Shown piece by piece: positions 32,497 to 39,716 of a stretch of 43,158 nucleotides of DNA (positions are counted from its first letter, which is position 1; each line of letters begins with the position of its first letter). The DNA comes from an uncultured Collinsella sp. Lineage in GTDB: Bacteria > Actinomycetota > Coriobacteriia > Coriobacteriales > Coriobacteriaceae. A program made the translations under genes and the position numbers. The DNA lies in contig CALHDP010000140.1 in the NCBI GenBank assembly GCA_938023085.1, positions 1 through 43,158 of the forward strand, read 5' to 3'. Under the pieces are notes generated by a model. It searched no databases. It had not been told where the DNA came from and was given only the letters and a program-made list of their open reading frames with translations.

Positions 32497-32711
32497 GGTC
32501 AAAAAATGGCAAAAATGAGTACTGCTACTTTGTTTGCAACATATAAAAAGACAGTATTTGCTTAAGTTACGCAACATATGTCCATTATAAGGACTAACAG
32601 TTAGATCAAAATCGTGTATTCATCGCCATTTCGACTTGATATCTGGCCTTATTAGTCCAAAACTGCTGCTACCAAATCGGTAGCAGTACTCATATTTACT
32701 GTTTTTTGGTC
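32497..32711. mobile_element. 215-bp AT-rich element with inverted terminal repeats (MITE-like)
   Basis: Bases 32497-32528 and 32680-32711 are 32-bp imperfect inverted repeats. The inner 14 bases, ATGAGTACTGCTAC, match perfectly and the outer part differs mainly by transitions. Inside are nested inverted repeats (GGACTAA at 32591-32597 with TTAGTCC at 32652-32658), a palindrome CTAACAGTTAG at 32593-32603 and a direct repeat GCAACATAT (32536-32544, 32571-32579). It is far more AT-rich than its surroundings and has no reading frame. No clear target duplication is seen, so a miniature transposon is only one possibility. Confidence 0.55.
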
Positions 32712-32723
32712 AGCAGGTCCCCC

Positions 32724-32746
32724 TTGCCTTAGCAAATCTAAGGCAA
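32724..32746. repeat. Perfect short hairpin beside the AT-rich element
   Basis: TTGCCTTAG (32724-32732) and CTAAGGCAA (32738-32746) form a 9-bp hairpin with a 5-nt loop, directly after the AT-rich element and next to the argD terminator palindrome. Confidence 0.6.
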
Positions 32747-32749
32747 AAC

Positions 32750-32803
32750 GGGCTCCAGACCGCTGAATCATGCCGCATAGGGCACGTCAGCAGTCCGGAA
32801 CCC
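32750..32803 (-). terminator. 54-bp terminator palindrome of argD
   Basis: The 17 bases at 32750-32766 pair with those at 32787-32803, with only wobble differences, and an inner TGCC/GGCA stem adds to it. On the minus strand the hairpin is followed by GTTTTG. It lies 27 bp after the argD stop and closes the arginine operon. Confidence 0.75.
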
Positions 32804-32829
32804 GGTCCAAATTGAGTTATTGCACCGCG

Positions 32830-34113
32830 TTAGCCCAAGACACCCGACAGGATCTCAATCAGACTATCCACGTCGGCTTCCTCGCAGACGAGCGGCGGCA
32901 GGAAACGCAGCGTATGGGCACCCGTAGCGTTAATCACGGCACCGGCGGCCAGCGCGCGGGCAACAATATCATGCGCATCGCCCGCAGCATCATCCAAATC
33001 ACAGCCGAGCATCAAGCCGCGGCCACGCACCTCGGTCACGTGCGGCAGCTTAGCGAGCTTTGCCTCCATATAGGCGCCTACCTTGGCAGCATGGTCGGCA
33101 TAATCGCCGCGCACGAGCGCGGAGAGCGTCGCGGCACACGCCGTGATGGCCAGGCAGTTACCGCCAAAGGTCGAACCATGATCGCCGGGCTTAAAGACGT
33201 CGGCGATTTCCTTCTTTGCCACCACGGCACCCATGGGCACGCCGTCGGCAATGCCCTTGGCAAGGCTCATGATGTCGGGCTCCACGCCATAGGTTTGGAA
33301 TGCAAACGGCTTGCCGGAGCGGAAGATGCCGCACTGGACCTCGTCGGCGATAAGCACGGCGCCCACTTCGTGTGCCAGGTCGCGCGCTGCCGCCATAAAC
33401 TCCTCGGTCATGGGGTGCACGCCACTCTCACCCTGGATCGGCTCGAGCATCACGGCACAAATCTCGCTCCCCAGCTGCTTAAAGATCGCACGCAGCTCGT
33501 CCACATCGTTGGGCGTGCAGGCCACAAAGCCACCCGGCAGCGGACGGAAGCTGTCCTGCAGCCAATCCTGCATGGTGGCGGCAATGGTCTCGAGCGTACG
33601 GCCGTGGAAGCCGCCGCGCATGCACACGATGGTGTTGCCGCCATTACCGGCACGCTTGGCGTACAGGCGCGCAAGCTTCATCGAGCCCTCGTTGGCCTCG
33701 GCGCCAGAGTTGGCAAAGAAGGTCTCCCACACCTGCTCGTCCGCAGCCGGGGCACCAAGAGCAGCTGCCGTGGTCTCATCGCCGGCGGCAATGGCATCGG
33801 CAAGCACGCGCGCACCATCTACGTCGTCGTTAGCAAGCTTGGACAGCAGCGCCGCGACCTGTCCGCGCTGCTCGATGTAAAAGTAATTGGAGACATGCAT
33901 GAGCTTTTTGGTCTGTGCCTCGAGCGCCGAGAGCACAGCCGGGTCGCCATGACCTAGGCTGCACACGCCGATGCCGGCAAGAAAGTCGAGGTACTCACGG
34001 CCATCGTCGCCGGTGAGCTTCATGCCGTGACCCTCGACAAACTCGACCGGAGAGCGGCCAAAGGTATGCATAACGTAATGGGATTCAAGCGATTGCTGAG
34101 CTGCAAGTGACAT
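32830..34113 (-). CDS. argD: Acetylornithine aminotransferase
   Basis: ArgD is a PLP enzyme that makes N-acetylornithine from the semialdehyde and glutamate. The 427-residue class III aminotransferase shows FLAGIGVCSLGHGDP near residue 44, NSGAEANEGSMKLAR near 133, CMRGGFHGRTLETIAAT near 162, the PLP-contact LIADEVQCGIFRSG near 237 and the Schiff-base Lys in SLAKGIADG near 265. It is the last gene of argC-argJ-argB-argD. It lies 69 bp after argB with no terminator between. A related diaminobutyrate or ornithine aminotransferase is excluded mainly by context. Confidence 0.93.
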   Translation of the reverse strand: MSLAAQQSLESHYVMHTFGRSPVEFVEGHGMKLTGDDGREYLDFLAGIGVCSLGHGDPAVLSALEAQTKKLMHVSNYFYIEQRGQVAALLSKLANDDVDGARVLADAIAAGDETTAAALGAPAADEQVWETFFANSGAEANEGSMKLARLYAKRAGNGGNTIVCMRGGFHGRTLETIAATMQDWLQDSFRPLPGGFVACTPNDVDELRAIFKQLGSEICAVMLEPIQGESGVHPMTEEFMAAARDLAHEVGAVLIADEVQCGIFRSGKPFAFQTYGVEPDIMSLAKGIADGVPMGAVVAKKEIADVFKPGDHGSTFGGNCLAITACAATLSALVRGDYADHAAKVGAYMEAKLAKLPHVTEVRGRGLMLGCDLDDAAGDAHDIVARALAAGAVINATGAHTLRFLPPLVCEEADVDSLIEILSGVLG

Positions 34114-34182
34114 GGGATGCCTTTCGTTGGGCGCCAGACGGCGCGGGGCTATGGGTGCAGGAATGGGGCGGCTGCGGGTCAG

Positions 34183-35163
34183 CTAGACCGTCTGAAGCTT
34201 CTCGACCTCGTCAAGGTTCTCGGTCAGACGCGCAGCAAACGTCGAAAGCGGATGCGGATGCGTATCGAACTCGTAAGCCGTCTCGGTGGAATGGATCACG
34301 GTGCCGACGCCGGCATCGGTCAGCAGCTCCAGCAGCAGCGAGTGCGGCGTGGTACCGTTAATGATGTGGGCACGAAATACGCCGCCGGTAAGCGCATCGA
34401 CGGCCGCACGCAGCTTGGGAATCATGCCCTTATCGACCTCGCCGCCGTAGAGCATTTCGTTAACCTCGTCGAGCGTTAGGTTGGAGATAAGCGAGTCCTT
34501 GTCGCTAAAGTCCTTGTACAGGCCATCGACATCGGTCAAAAAGATCGCCTTATGCGCGTGGAGCGCCGCGGCAACGGCACCGGCGGCGGTGTCGGCGTTG
34601 ATGTTGAAGAAACCGCCGTCCTCCCCCGCCGCGACGGTAGCGATGACGGGGATGTACTCGTTATCGAGTAAGCGCTCGATATAGTCGGTGTTGACGTGCG
34701 TCACTTTGCCCACACGACCGAGCTCGGGGTCGAGCGGCTCGGCGATGAGCGTGCCGGCATCGCTGCCCGACACGCCCACGGCCAGGTTACCGTGGTGGTT
34801 GATGGCAGCAACCAACTCCTGGTTGACCTTGCCGCCCAGCACCTCGCGCACGATATCCATAGTCGCCGGCGTGGTCACGCGCTGGCCGTTCTTAAACTCG
34901 ACGGGGATGTCATAGTGGCTGAGCGCCTCGTTGATAGCCTTGCCGCCGCCGTGCACGATGACGGGGCGCATACCGATGATCTTGAGCAAAACGATGTCGC
35001 TCATCACGTCGCGGCGCAGCTGCTCATCAACCATGGCGGCTCCGCCATATTTGATAACAACCGTCTTGCCGGTCAGATTCTTAATCCACGGCAGCGCTTC
35101 GAACAGCAGCTGCGCAGTTGCTTCGTTGGATTCGCTCGAACGACAATCGCGTGCGAATTTCAT
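34183..35163 (-). CDS. argB: Acetylglutamate kinase
   Basis: ArgB phosphorylates N-acetylglutamate, the second step of arginine synthesis. The 326-residue protein has VVIKYGGAAMVDE near residue 37, VHGGGKAINEAL near 72, the NINADTAAGAVAAAL motif near 193 and a C-terminal helix. The length is slightly above the usual 300 because of an N-terminal extension, as found in arginine-feedback-inhibited hexameric forms, so feedback control is possible. The start is the ATG at 35163 behind GAGG; the frame is open for 20 more codons. Confidence 0.95.
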   Translation of the reverse strand: MKFARDCRSSESNEATAQLLFEALPWIKNLTGKTVVIKYGGAAMVDEQLRRDVMSDIVLLKIIGMRPVIVHGGGKAINEALSHYDIPVEFKNGQRVTTPATMDIVREVLGGKVNQELVAAINHHGNLAVGVSGSDAGTLIAEPLDPELGRVGKVTHVNTDYIERLLDNEYIPVIATVAAGEDGGFFNINADTAAGAVAAALHAHKAIFLTDVDGLYKDFSDKDSLISNLTLDEVNEMLYGGEVDKGMIPKLRAAVDALTGGVFRAHIINGTTPHSLLLELLTDAGVGTVIHSTETAYEFDTHPHPLSTFAARLTENLDEVEKLQTV

Positions 35164-35244
35164 AATCTGCCTCGTCTTTCGTATCGTTATCGCGCCGTGC
35201 TCCGCTGTCCGCAATCGCGGCAAGATGCGCAGCGTGCCTGGAAT

Positions 35245-36513
35245 CTAGGAACGGTAGTCGCCGTTGATGGAGATGTACTCATGCGTGAGGTCGCAGGTCC
35301 ACACGGTCGTTGCCGCGTCGCCTGCGCCCAGGTCGGCCGAGATCACGATCTCGGGCGCCTCGAAACGCCGTAGAGCCTCGTCCTCGTCAAAGGGAACAGT
35401 CAGACCGTCGCGACAGACAGGCATGCCCATCATGTCGATGGAAACATCTTCCTGATTAAACTTCACGCCGCACTTGCCAAGCGCCATAGCAACGCGACCC
35501 CAGTTGCAGTCGTGGCCGGCGATGCAGGTCTTAACGAGCGGCGAGTTGGCAACGGCACGGGCGGCGATATCGGCTTCCTCGTCGTTCACGGCGCCGGTAA
35601 CGTTGACCGTAACAAGCTTGGATGCGCCCTCGCCATCGGCGGCGATATTGCGCGCCAGGCTCTCGCACACCTCGTGCACGGCAAATGCCAACTCGTCGAA
35701 GGCATCGGAGCCCTCGACGATAGGCTCGGCATCTGCGGCAGCGGCGCCGGAGGCAAGCATGATGCAGGTGTCGTTGGTCGAGGTGTCGGAATCGACCGTT
35801 ACCTTGTTAAAGGTCTGCTTGACGGTCGAGAGCAGCAGGGCATGAAGTGCCGCAGGCTCGACGGGGGCATCGGTAGTAATGACCGCGATCATGGTGGCCA
35901 TATTGGGCATGATCATGCCCGAGCCCTTGCACATTCCGCCTACCGTATAGACATTGCCCGCATGACCCGCAGCCTCGCTGACATAGGACACGGCGTACTC
36001 CTTGGAGTGCGTGTCAGTCGTCATGATGGCGCGAGCGGCATCGGCGCCACCGTGGGCGGAGAGCGCCTCGTAGGCAGCAGGAATGGCGGTCTCAAACGTG
36101 TCGATCGGCAGAATCTGGCCAATCACGCCCGTGGAGGCAACCAGAATCTGCCGGGGCTCGCAGCCGATGACCTGCGATGCGATGCTGCACGTCTCGCGCG
36201 CGCATGCAAGGCCGGTCTCACCCGTGGCGGCGTTGGCATTGCCAGAGTTGACCGAAACGCCGGCGATGATACCGTAACCCTTGTCGGCACCGCCCAGGTT
36301 GGCACGGCTCACTTGCACGGGCGCCGCGCAAAAGCGATTGGTGGTAAACACGCCGGCACCGGGACAGGGTTTATCGGGCACGACGAGCGCGTAATCCAGA
36401 CGCTCGGGGTTCTTGCGGAACCCAGCGTGGATGCCCGCAGCTTTAAAACCAGCCGCAGCCGTAACGCCACCCTCGACGGCGCGAATCTTGATATCAAACA
36501 GCTCGGTATTCAT
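35245..36513 (-). CDS. argJ: Glutamate N-acetyltransferase / amino-acid acetyltransferase
   Basis: ArgJ moves the acetyl group from acetylornithine back to glutamate, closing the acetyl cycle; some members also use acetyl-CoA. The 422-residue precursor self-cleaves. The cleavage motif KGSGMIMPNMATMIA is present near residue 196, with the catalytic Thr in ATM. Other family marks are STGVIGQILP near 126 and CNWGRVAMALGK near 338. The presence of argJ and the lack of argA or argE in view fit the cyclic pathway. It lies 81 bp upstream of argB. Confidence 0.95.
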   Translation of the reverse strand: MNTELFDIKIRAVEGGVTAAAGFKAAGIHAGFRKNPERLDYALVVPDKPCPGAGVFTTNRFCAAPVQVSRANLGGADKGYGIIAGVSVNSGNANAATGETGLACARETCSIASQVIGCEPRQILVASTGVIGQILPIDTFETAIPAAYEALSAHGGADAARAIMTTDTHSKEYAVSYVSEAAGHAGNVYTVGGMCKGSGMIMPNMATMIAVITTDAPVEPAALHALLLSTVKQTFNKVTVDSDTSTNDTCIMLASGAAAADAEPIVEGSDAFDELAFAVHEVCESLARNIAADGEGASKLVTVNVTGAVNDEEADIAARAVANSPLVKTCIAGHDCNWGRVAMALGKCGVKFNQEDVSIDMMGMPVCRDGLTVPFDEDEALRRFEAPEIVISADLGAGDAATTVWTCDLTHEYISINGDYRS

Positions 36514-36647
36514 CGTCTTTATGACTCCTTATGTCAAACAAAAAACGGACATCGGTTGGTGCGCCATGCCAGTCGTGATCATGAGACCAGCTTAAGAGTG
36601 GCGCCCCACTCGATGCCCGACTACCAAATCGTTAACAATCGAATGTG

Positions 36648-37718
36648 CTACACCGGGCACGCCACTGTGGGCAAGCCTCGTCGCTCGTCAAAGCCAAAGA
36701 CGATATTGGCGCACTGGACCGCTTGGCCCGCAGCGCCCTTGCACAGATTGTCGATGGCGCCCGTCGCCACCAGCACGCCCGCGCGCTTGTTGAACGCAAG
36801 GCCAATCTGGGCGGCGTTGGTGCCGACGACCGAAGCCGTCTTGGGCTGCTGGCCGGCATCGAGCACGCGCACAAAGGTGCGTCCAGCGTAGAACTGCTTG
36901 TAATAGTCGACAACGTCCTCAAGGATCAAGGTATCGATAGCCTGCGGCGCAAGCGGCATCGTTACCGTAGAGAGCAGACCACGCTTGAGGGGTGCCAGGT
37001 GCGGGGTAAAGACGACGCGATCTGTTAGACCAAGGATTTGCTCGATTTCGGGCGTGTGACGATGCTTGCCCACGCCGTAGGCCTCCAAATTCTCGTCGGC
37101 GCTGCAAAAATGCGTACGAGCGTTGCAGGACTTGCCGGCACCCGTCACACCGCTGATGGCATCGACAATCACGGGACCGTTCTCGGCCACCCAGCCCGCA
37201 CGCACGGCAGGAGCGGCAGCAAGGCTCGTTGCGGTGGGATAGCAGCCGGCGCAGGCGACCAACACGGGCCTGCCAGCAGCATGGCTGGAAGCAGCGGTCT
37301 CCAAGTCCTGGCAGAACAGCTCGGGCAGGCCGAAGGCACGTGTCTTGAGTAGCTCGGGGCTCGTGTGCTCGGCGGCATACCATGCCTCAAACACGGCCGG
37401 ATCGCTCAGGCGGTAATCGGCCGAAAGATCAAAGCAGGAAACGTCTGCGGCAAGCAGGGCGGGCACCTGCGCCATGGCGGCGGTGTGCGGCACGGCCAAA
37501 AATACCGCGTCGCAGTTCTTGAGCTCGGGGGCATCATGCGTCGTGAAGACAAGATCGCTTACGCCGGTGAAGCTCGGGTACACCGCAGACAACGGCTGGC
37601 CGGCATCGGCGTTGGACGTAATGGCGACAAGTTCAAACTCGGGATGACCGAGCACGAGGCGAATGAGCTCGGCTCCGGCATATCCAGCCGCGCCGACGAT
37701 TCCAACCTTCAAAGACAT
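36648..37718 (-). CDS. argC: N-acetyl-gamma-glutamyl-phosphate reductase
   Basis: ArgC reduces acetylglutamyl phosphate with NADPH to the semialdehyde. The 356-residue protein has the nucleotide-binding GIVGAAGYAGAELIR at residues 6-20, the catalytic-Cys motif VACAGCYPTAT near 152 and a C-terminal HLAPLKRGLLST with the catalytic His. It is the first gene of the arginine operon and follows a palindromic operator at 37804-37840. argJ starts 134 bp downstream; that gap contains nothing I can identify. Confidence 0.95.
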   Translation of the reverse strand: MSLKVGIVGAAGYAGAELIRLVLGHPEFELVAITSNADAGQPLSAVYPSFTGVSDLVFTTHDAPELKNCDAVFLAVPHTAAMAQVPALLAADVSCFDLSADYRLSDPAVFEAWYAAEHTSPELLKTRAFGLPELFCQDLETAASSHAAGRPVLVACAGCYPTATSLAAAPAVRAGWVAENGPVIVDAISGVTGAGKSCNARTHFCSADENLEAYGVGKHRHTPEIEQILGLTDRVVFTPHLAPLKRGLLSTVTMPLAPQAIDTLILEDVVDYYKQFYAGRTFVRVLDAGQQPKTASVVGTNAAQIGLAFNKRAGVLVATGAIDNLCKGAAGQAVQCANIVFGFDERRGLPTVACPV

Positions 37719-37803
37719 ATCAGACTCCTTGTCTGCGATTTATGCACCGATGCGCATTTCGCAGCGGTCGTTATGAAGTGGGTTGAAACTTTAGCACCAA
37801 AAG

Positions 37804-37840
37804 ATGCATGAATACGTAAATGGCTTGCATATTCATGCAT
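37804..37840 (-). promoter_or_regulatory. ARG-box-like operator of the arginine operon
   Basis: ATGCATGAATA (37804-37814) and TATTCATGCAT (37830-37840) are perfect inverted repeats. Each contains CATGAATA, the core of Bacillus AhrC/ArgR boxes (CATGAATAAAAATGCAAG as I recall). It lies about 90 bp upstream of argC, so ArgR-type repression by arginine is the likely use. No argR gene is in the window. Confidence 0.72.
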
Positions 37841-37883
37841 TGAAACATTCCCGACACATTCGCTTGAAGGAATTGACAAATGG

Positions 37884-37940
37884 AGCGGGCCCCATATTAC
37901 CCAGTGCACCTTACGGTGACGTTGCAATGTGGGGCCCGCT
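37884..37940 (-). terminator. 57-bp palindrome ending the FMN operon
   Basis: AGCGGGCCCCATATT (37884-37898) pairs with AATGTGGGGCCCGCT (37926-37940), one wobble, and an inner CACC/GGTG stem lies near the tip. It sits 44 bp after the last flavoprotein stop. It starts GCGGGCC like the element at 19777 but lacks a strong T-run, so it is both a likely terminator and a likely repeat-family member. Confidence 0.6.
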
Positions 37941-37983
37941 ATATGCGAGAATTTGAATTGTCGAAGCTTGCTGAGAGACTCGT

Positions 37984-38394
37984 TTAGAGCTCGACCGGCA
38001 CCCATTCGTCGTGATTGCAGATAAAGGCCTCGGGTTCCTCCACGCTAAAGAAGACGAGCGTGGGGTCGTTAGGCCCCTCATAGTGCTCGCTCAAGCGCTC
38101 AAGATGTTTCCATCCAGCCTCGCGCATATCGGGAGCGGCCTGGTCATCCAGACCCGCATGCCCGCGCAAGATGAGCCAGCCATGGCCCGGCCACCAACTC
38201 GTGGCCTCAAAGCGCTGATTTTGCAGCAGCTCTTGCCACACGTCTTTGGTGCGCGCCGTCACAAACCACAGCTTACCGTCCTGAATCTGTGCAAACGAGA
38301 ACGGACGTACATGTGGCTGCCCGTCCACGCTCGTCGCCAAGTACCACGCCGGCACCGACGTCAGATACTCCAAAACCGTATTCAATCCGTCCAC
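37984..38394 (-). CDS. Pyridoxamine 5'-phosphate oxidase-like FMN-binding split-barrel protein
   Basis: This 136-residue protein has the PNPOx-like split-barrel pattern: VPAWYLATSVDGQPHVRPFSF near residue 14 (split here as VPAWYLAT and QPHVRPFSF), DGKLWFVTARTKDVWQEL near 38 and a C-terminal acidic region (FFSVEEPEAFICN). The family binds FMN or F420 and includes general flavin reductases; no substrate can be named. It is a paralogue of its neighbour at 38439, 44 bp away. Both lie at the end of the ribU-ecfA-ecfT operon, which supports FMN binding. Confidence 0.82.
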   Translation of the reverse strand: MDGLNTVLEYLTSVPAWYLATSVDGQPHVRPFSFAQIQDGKLWFVTARTKDVWQELLQNQRFEATSWWPGHGWLILRGHAGLDDQAAPDMREAGWKHLERLSEHYEGPNDPTLVFFSVEEPEAFICNHDEWVPVEL

Positions 38395-38438
38395 GTTTCC
38401 TCCTGTACTAGCCAGTTTGAGAGCCTGGTTTGTGTGAG

Positions 38439-38885
38439 CTAGAGCTCCAGGCGCTCCTCGCTGCCGTCGATATCACAGAAGCGGGCGGCGATATTGCGCA
38501 CCGAGAAAAACGCAAGGCGACCGTCGTTGGCACTCTCGTGTTGCTCGCCAATGCCCACCATATGCTTAAAGCCCGCCTGGCGCACCCGGTCGCTCACGAC
38601 CGCGTCGTCCTCGAGCGCGGCCTCGCCGGTCAGTACAATCCAGCACTCCCCCGGTTTCCAACCCGAAACCTCAAACTTGGGGTTCGCGCTGAGCTCGGCC
38701 CACACATCCTTATCGCGCGAGGTGCAAAACCACAGCTTGCCATCATCGACCATGGCAAACGAGAACGGCCTCACGCGCGGCTGATGTCCGTCCGTCACGT
38801 CGATCGTGGCGAGATACCACGCCGGAATACGCCTAAGATACGAACAGGCGCGCTCGAGCTGCGCCGTGCGGTCGTTGTCGGTCAT
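38439..38885 (-). CDS. Second PNPOx-like FMN-binding split-barrel protein
   Basis: A 148-residue paralogue of the protein at 37984: IPAWYLATIDVTDGHQPRVR, PFSFAMVDDGKLWFCTSRDK and CWIVLTGEAALEDDAV align closely along their length, while the N- and C-termini differ. The start is an ATG at 38885 behind AAAGGGG, 30 bp after the ecfT stop. Position behind an FMN-riboswitch-controlled transporter suggests a flavin cofactor and shared regulation. Function is unknown. Confidence 0.82.
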   Translation of the reverse strand: MTDNDRTAQLERACSYLRRIPAWYLATIDVTDGHQPRVRPFSFAMVDDGKLWFCTSRDKDVWAELSANPKFEVSGWKPGECWIVLTGEAALEDDAVVSDRVRQAGFKHMVGIGEQHESANDGRLAFFSVRNIAARFCDIDGSEERLEL

Positions 38886-38915
38886 AGGGACCCCTTTTCT
38901 GCGCTCGAATCGCGC

Positions 38916-39716
38916 CTAAACAAGTTGAAGATTGATGACGATGACGCAGATGAGCAGCAGCGCCGTCACCACCGCCGCCAACGCATCGCCGCGGCCAAAT
39001 GCAAGCGCATGGAGACGCGTGCGGCCCTGCTCGCCATGATAGCAACGGGCATCCATGGCGGCAGACAGCGTTTCGGCATGACGGAACACGCCCGTGAACA
39101 GCGGAATCGCCACACTGCCGAGCATACGCACGCCGCCGAGCGGGCCTCCCGTCACGCGCGCACCGCGGCTCGCCTGCGCATCGGCCGTCTGCTTCATCTC
39201 GGTGGCAAACTGCGGCATAAAGCGCAGCGCGATGCCCATGATCATGCCGAGCTCGTGCGTAGGAAGTCCCACACGCGCAAACGGCGCGAGCAGGCGCTCA
39301 AAGCCCGCGGTGAGGTCGAGCGTCGGTGTGGTGAGCGTGATAGCGCTCATACCGGCCATCATCAAGGTCAGGCGGCACGCCATAAAGGCGGCGGAATGCA
39401 GCGAGCCCTCGCTTATCTGCAAAAAGCCGAGCTGCCACAGAATGCGCCCGCTCTGGTCGGAAAACAGGTTGAGCACCGCGACTACCGCGACGATCGCCAG
39501 CAGCGGCGCCATCGATGACAGGACGCGACGAGCCGGCACCCGGGACACGGTATAGATCAGAACAACGAAGATTGCGACCGGGACCAGTCCGCAGAAGCTA
39601 CTGACCGTGAGCGTCGTGATCAGAAACACAAACCCCAAGAGCAACTTAGTTCGCGGATCCAGGCGGTGGATCGCACTATCGCCGGGATAGTAGCTGCCAA
39701 ACGAAAACGCCTCCAT
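38916..39716 (-). CDS. ecfT: ECF transporter transmembrane subunit EcfT
   Basis: EcfT is the membrane scaffold that couples the ATPases to the vitamin-binding S subunit. The 266-residue protein has the N-terminal SAIHRLDPRTKLLLG motif, about six membrane segments and the two coupling-helix motifs: ASRGARV near residue 183, and DARCYHG near 220, where many relatives have ARG. Its ATG shares a base with the ecfA stop (TAATG). Gene order ribU-ecfA-ecfT makes riboflavin the natural substrate, though EcfT can serve several S subunits. Confidence 0.93.
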   Translation of the reverse strand: MEAFSFGSYYPGDSAIHRLDPRTKLLLGFVFLITTLTVSSFCGLVPVAIFVVLIYTVSRVPARRVLSSMAPLLAIVAVVAVLNLFSDQSGRILWQLGFLQISEGSLHSAAFMACRLTLMMAGMSAITLTTPTLDLTAGFERLLAPFARVGLPTHELGMIMGIALRFMPQFATEMKQTADAQASRGARVTGGPLGGVRMLGSVAIPLFTGVFRHAETLSAAMDARCYHGEQGRTRLHALAFGRGDALAAVVTALLLICVIVINLQLV

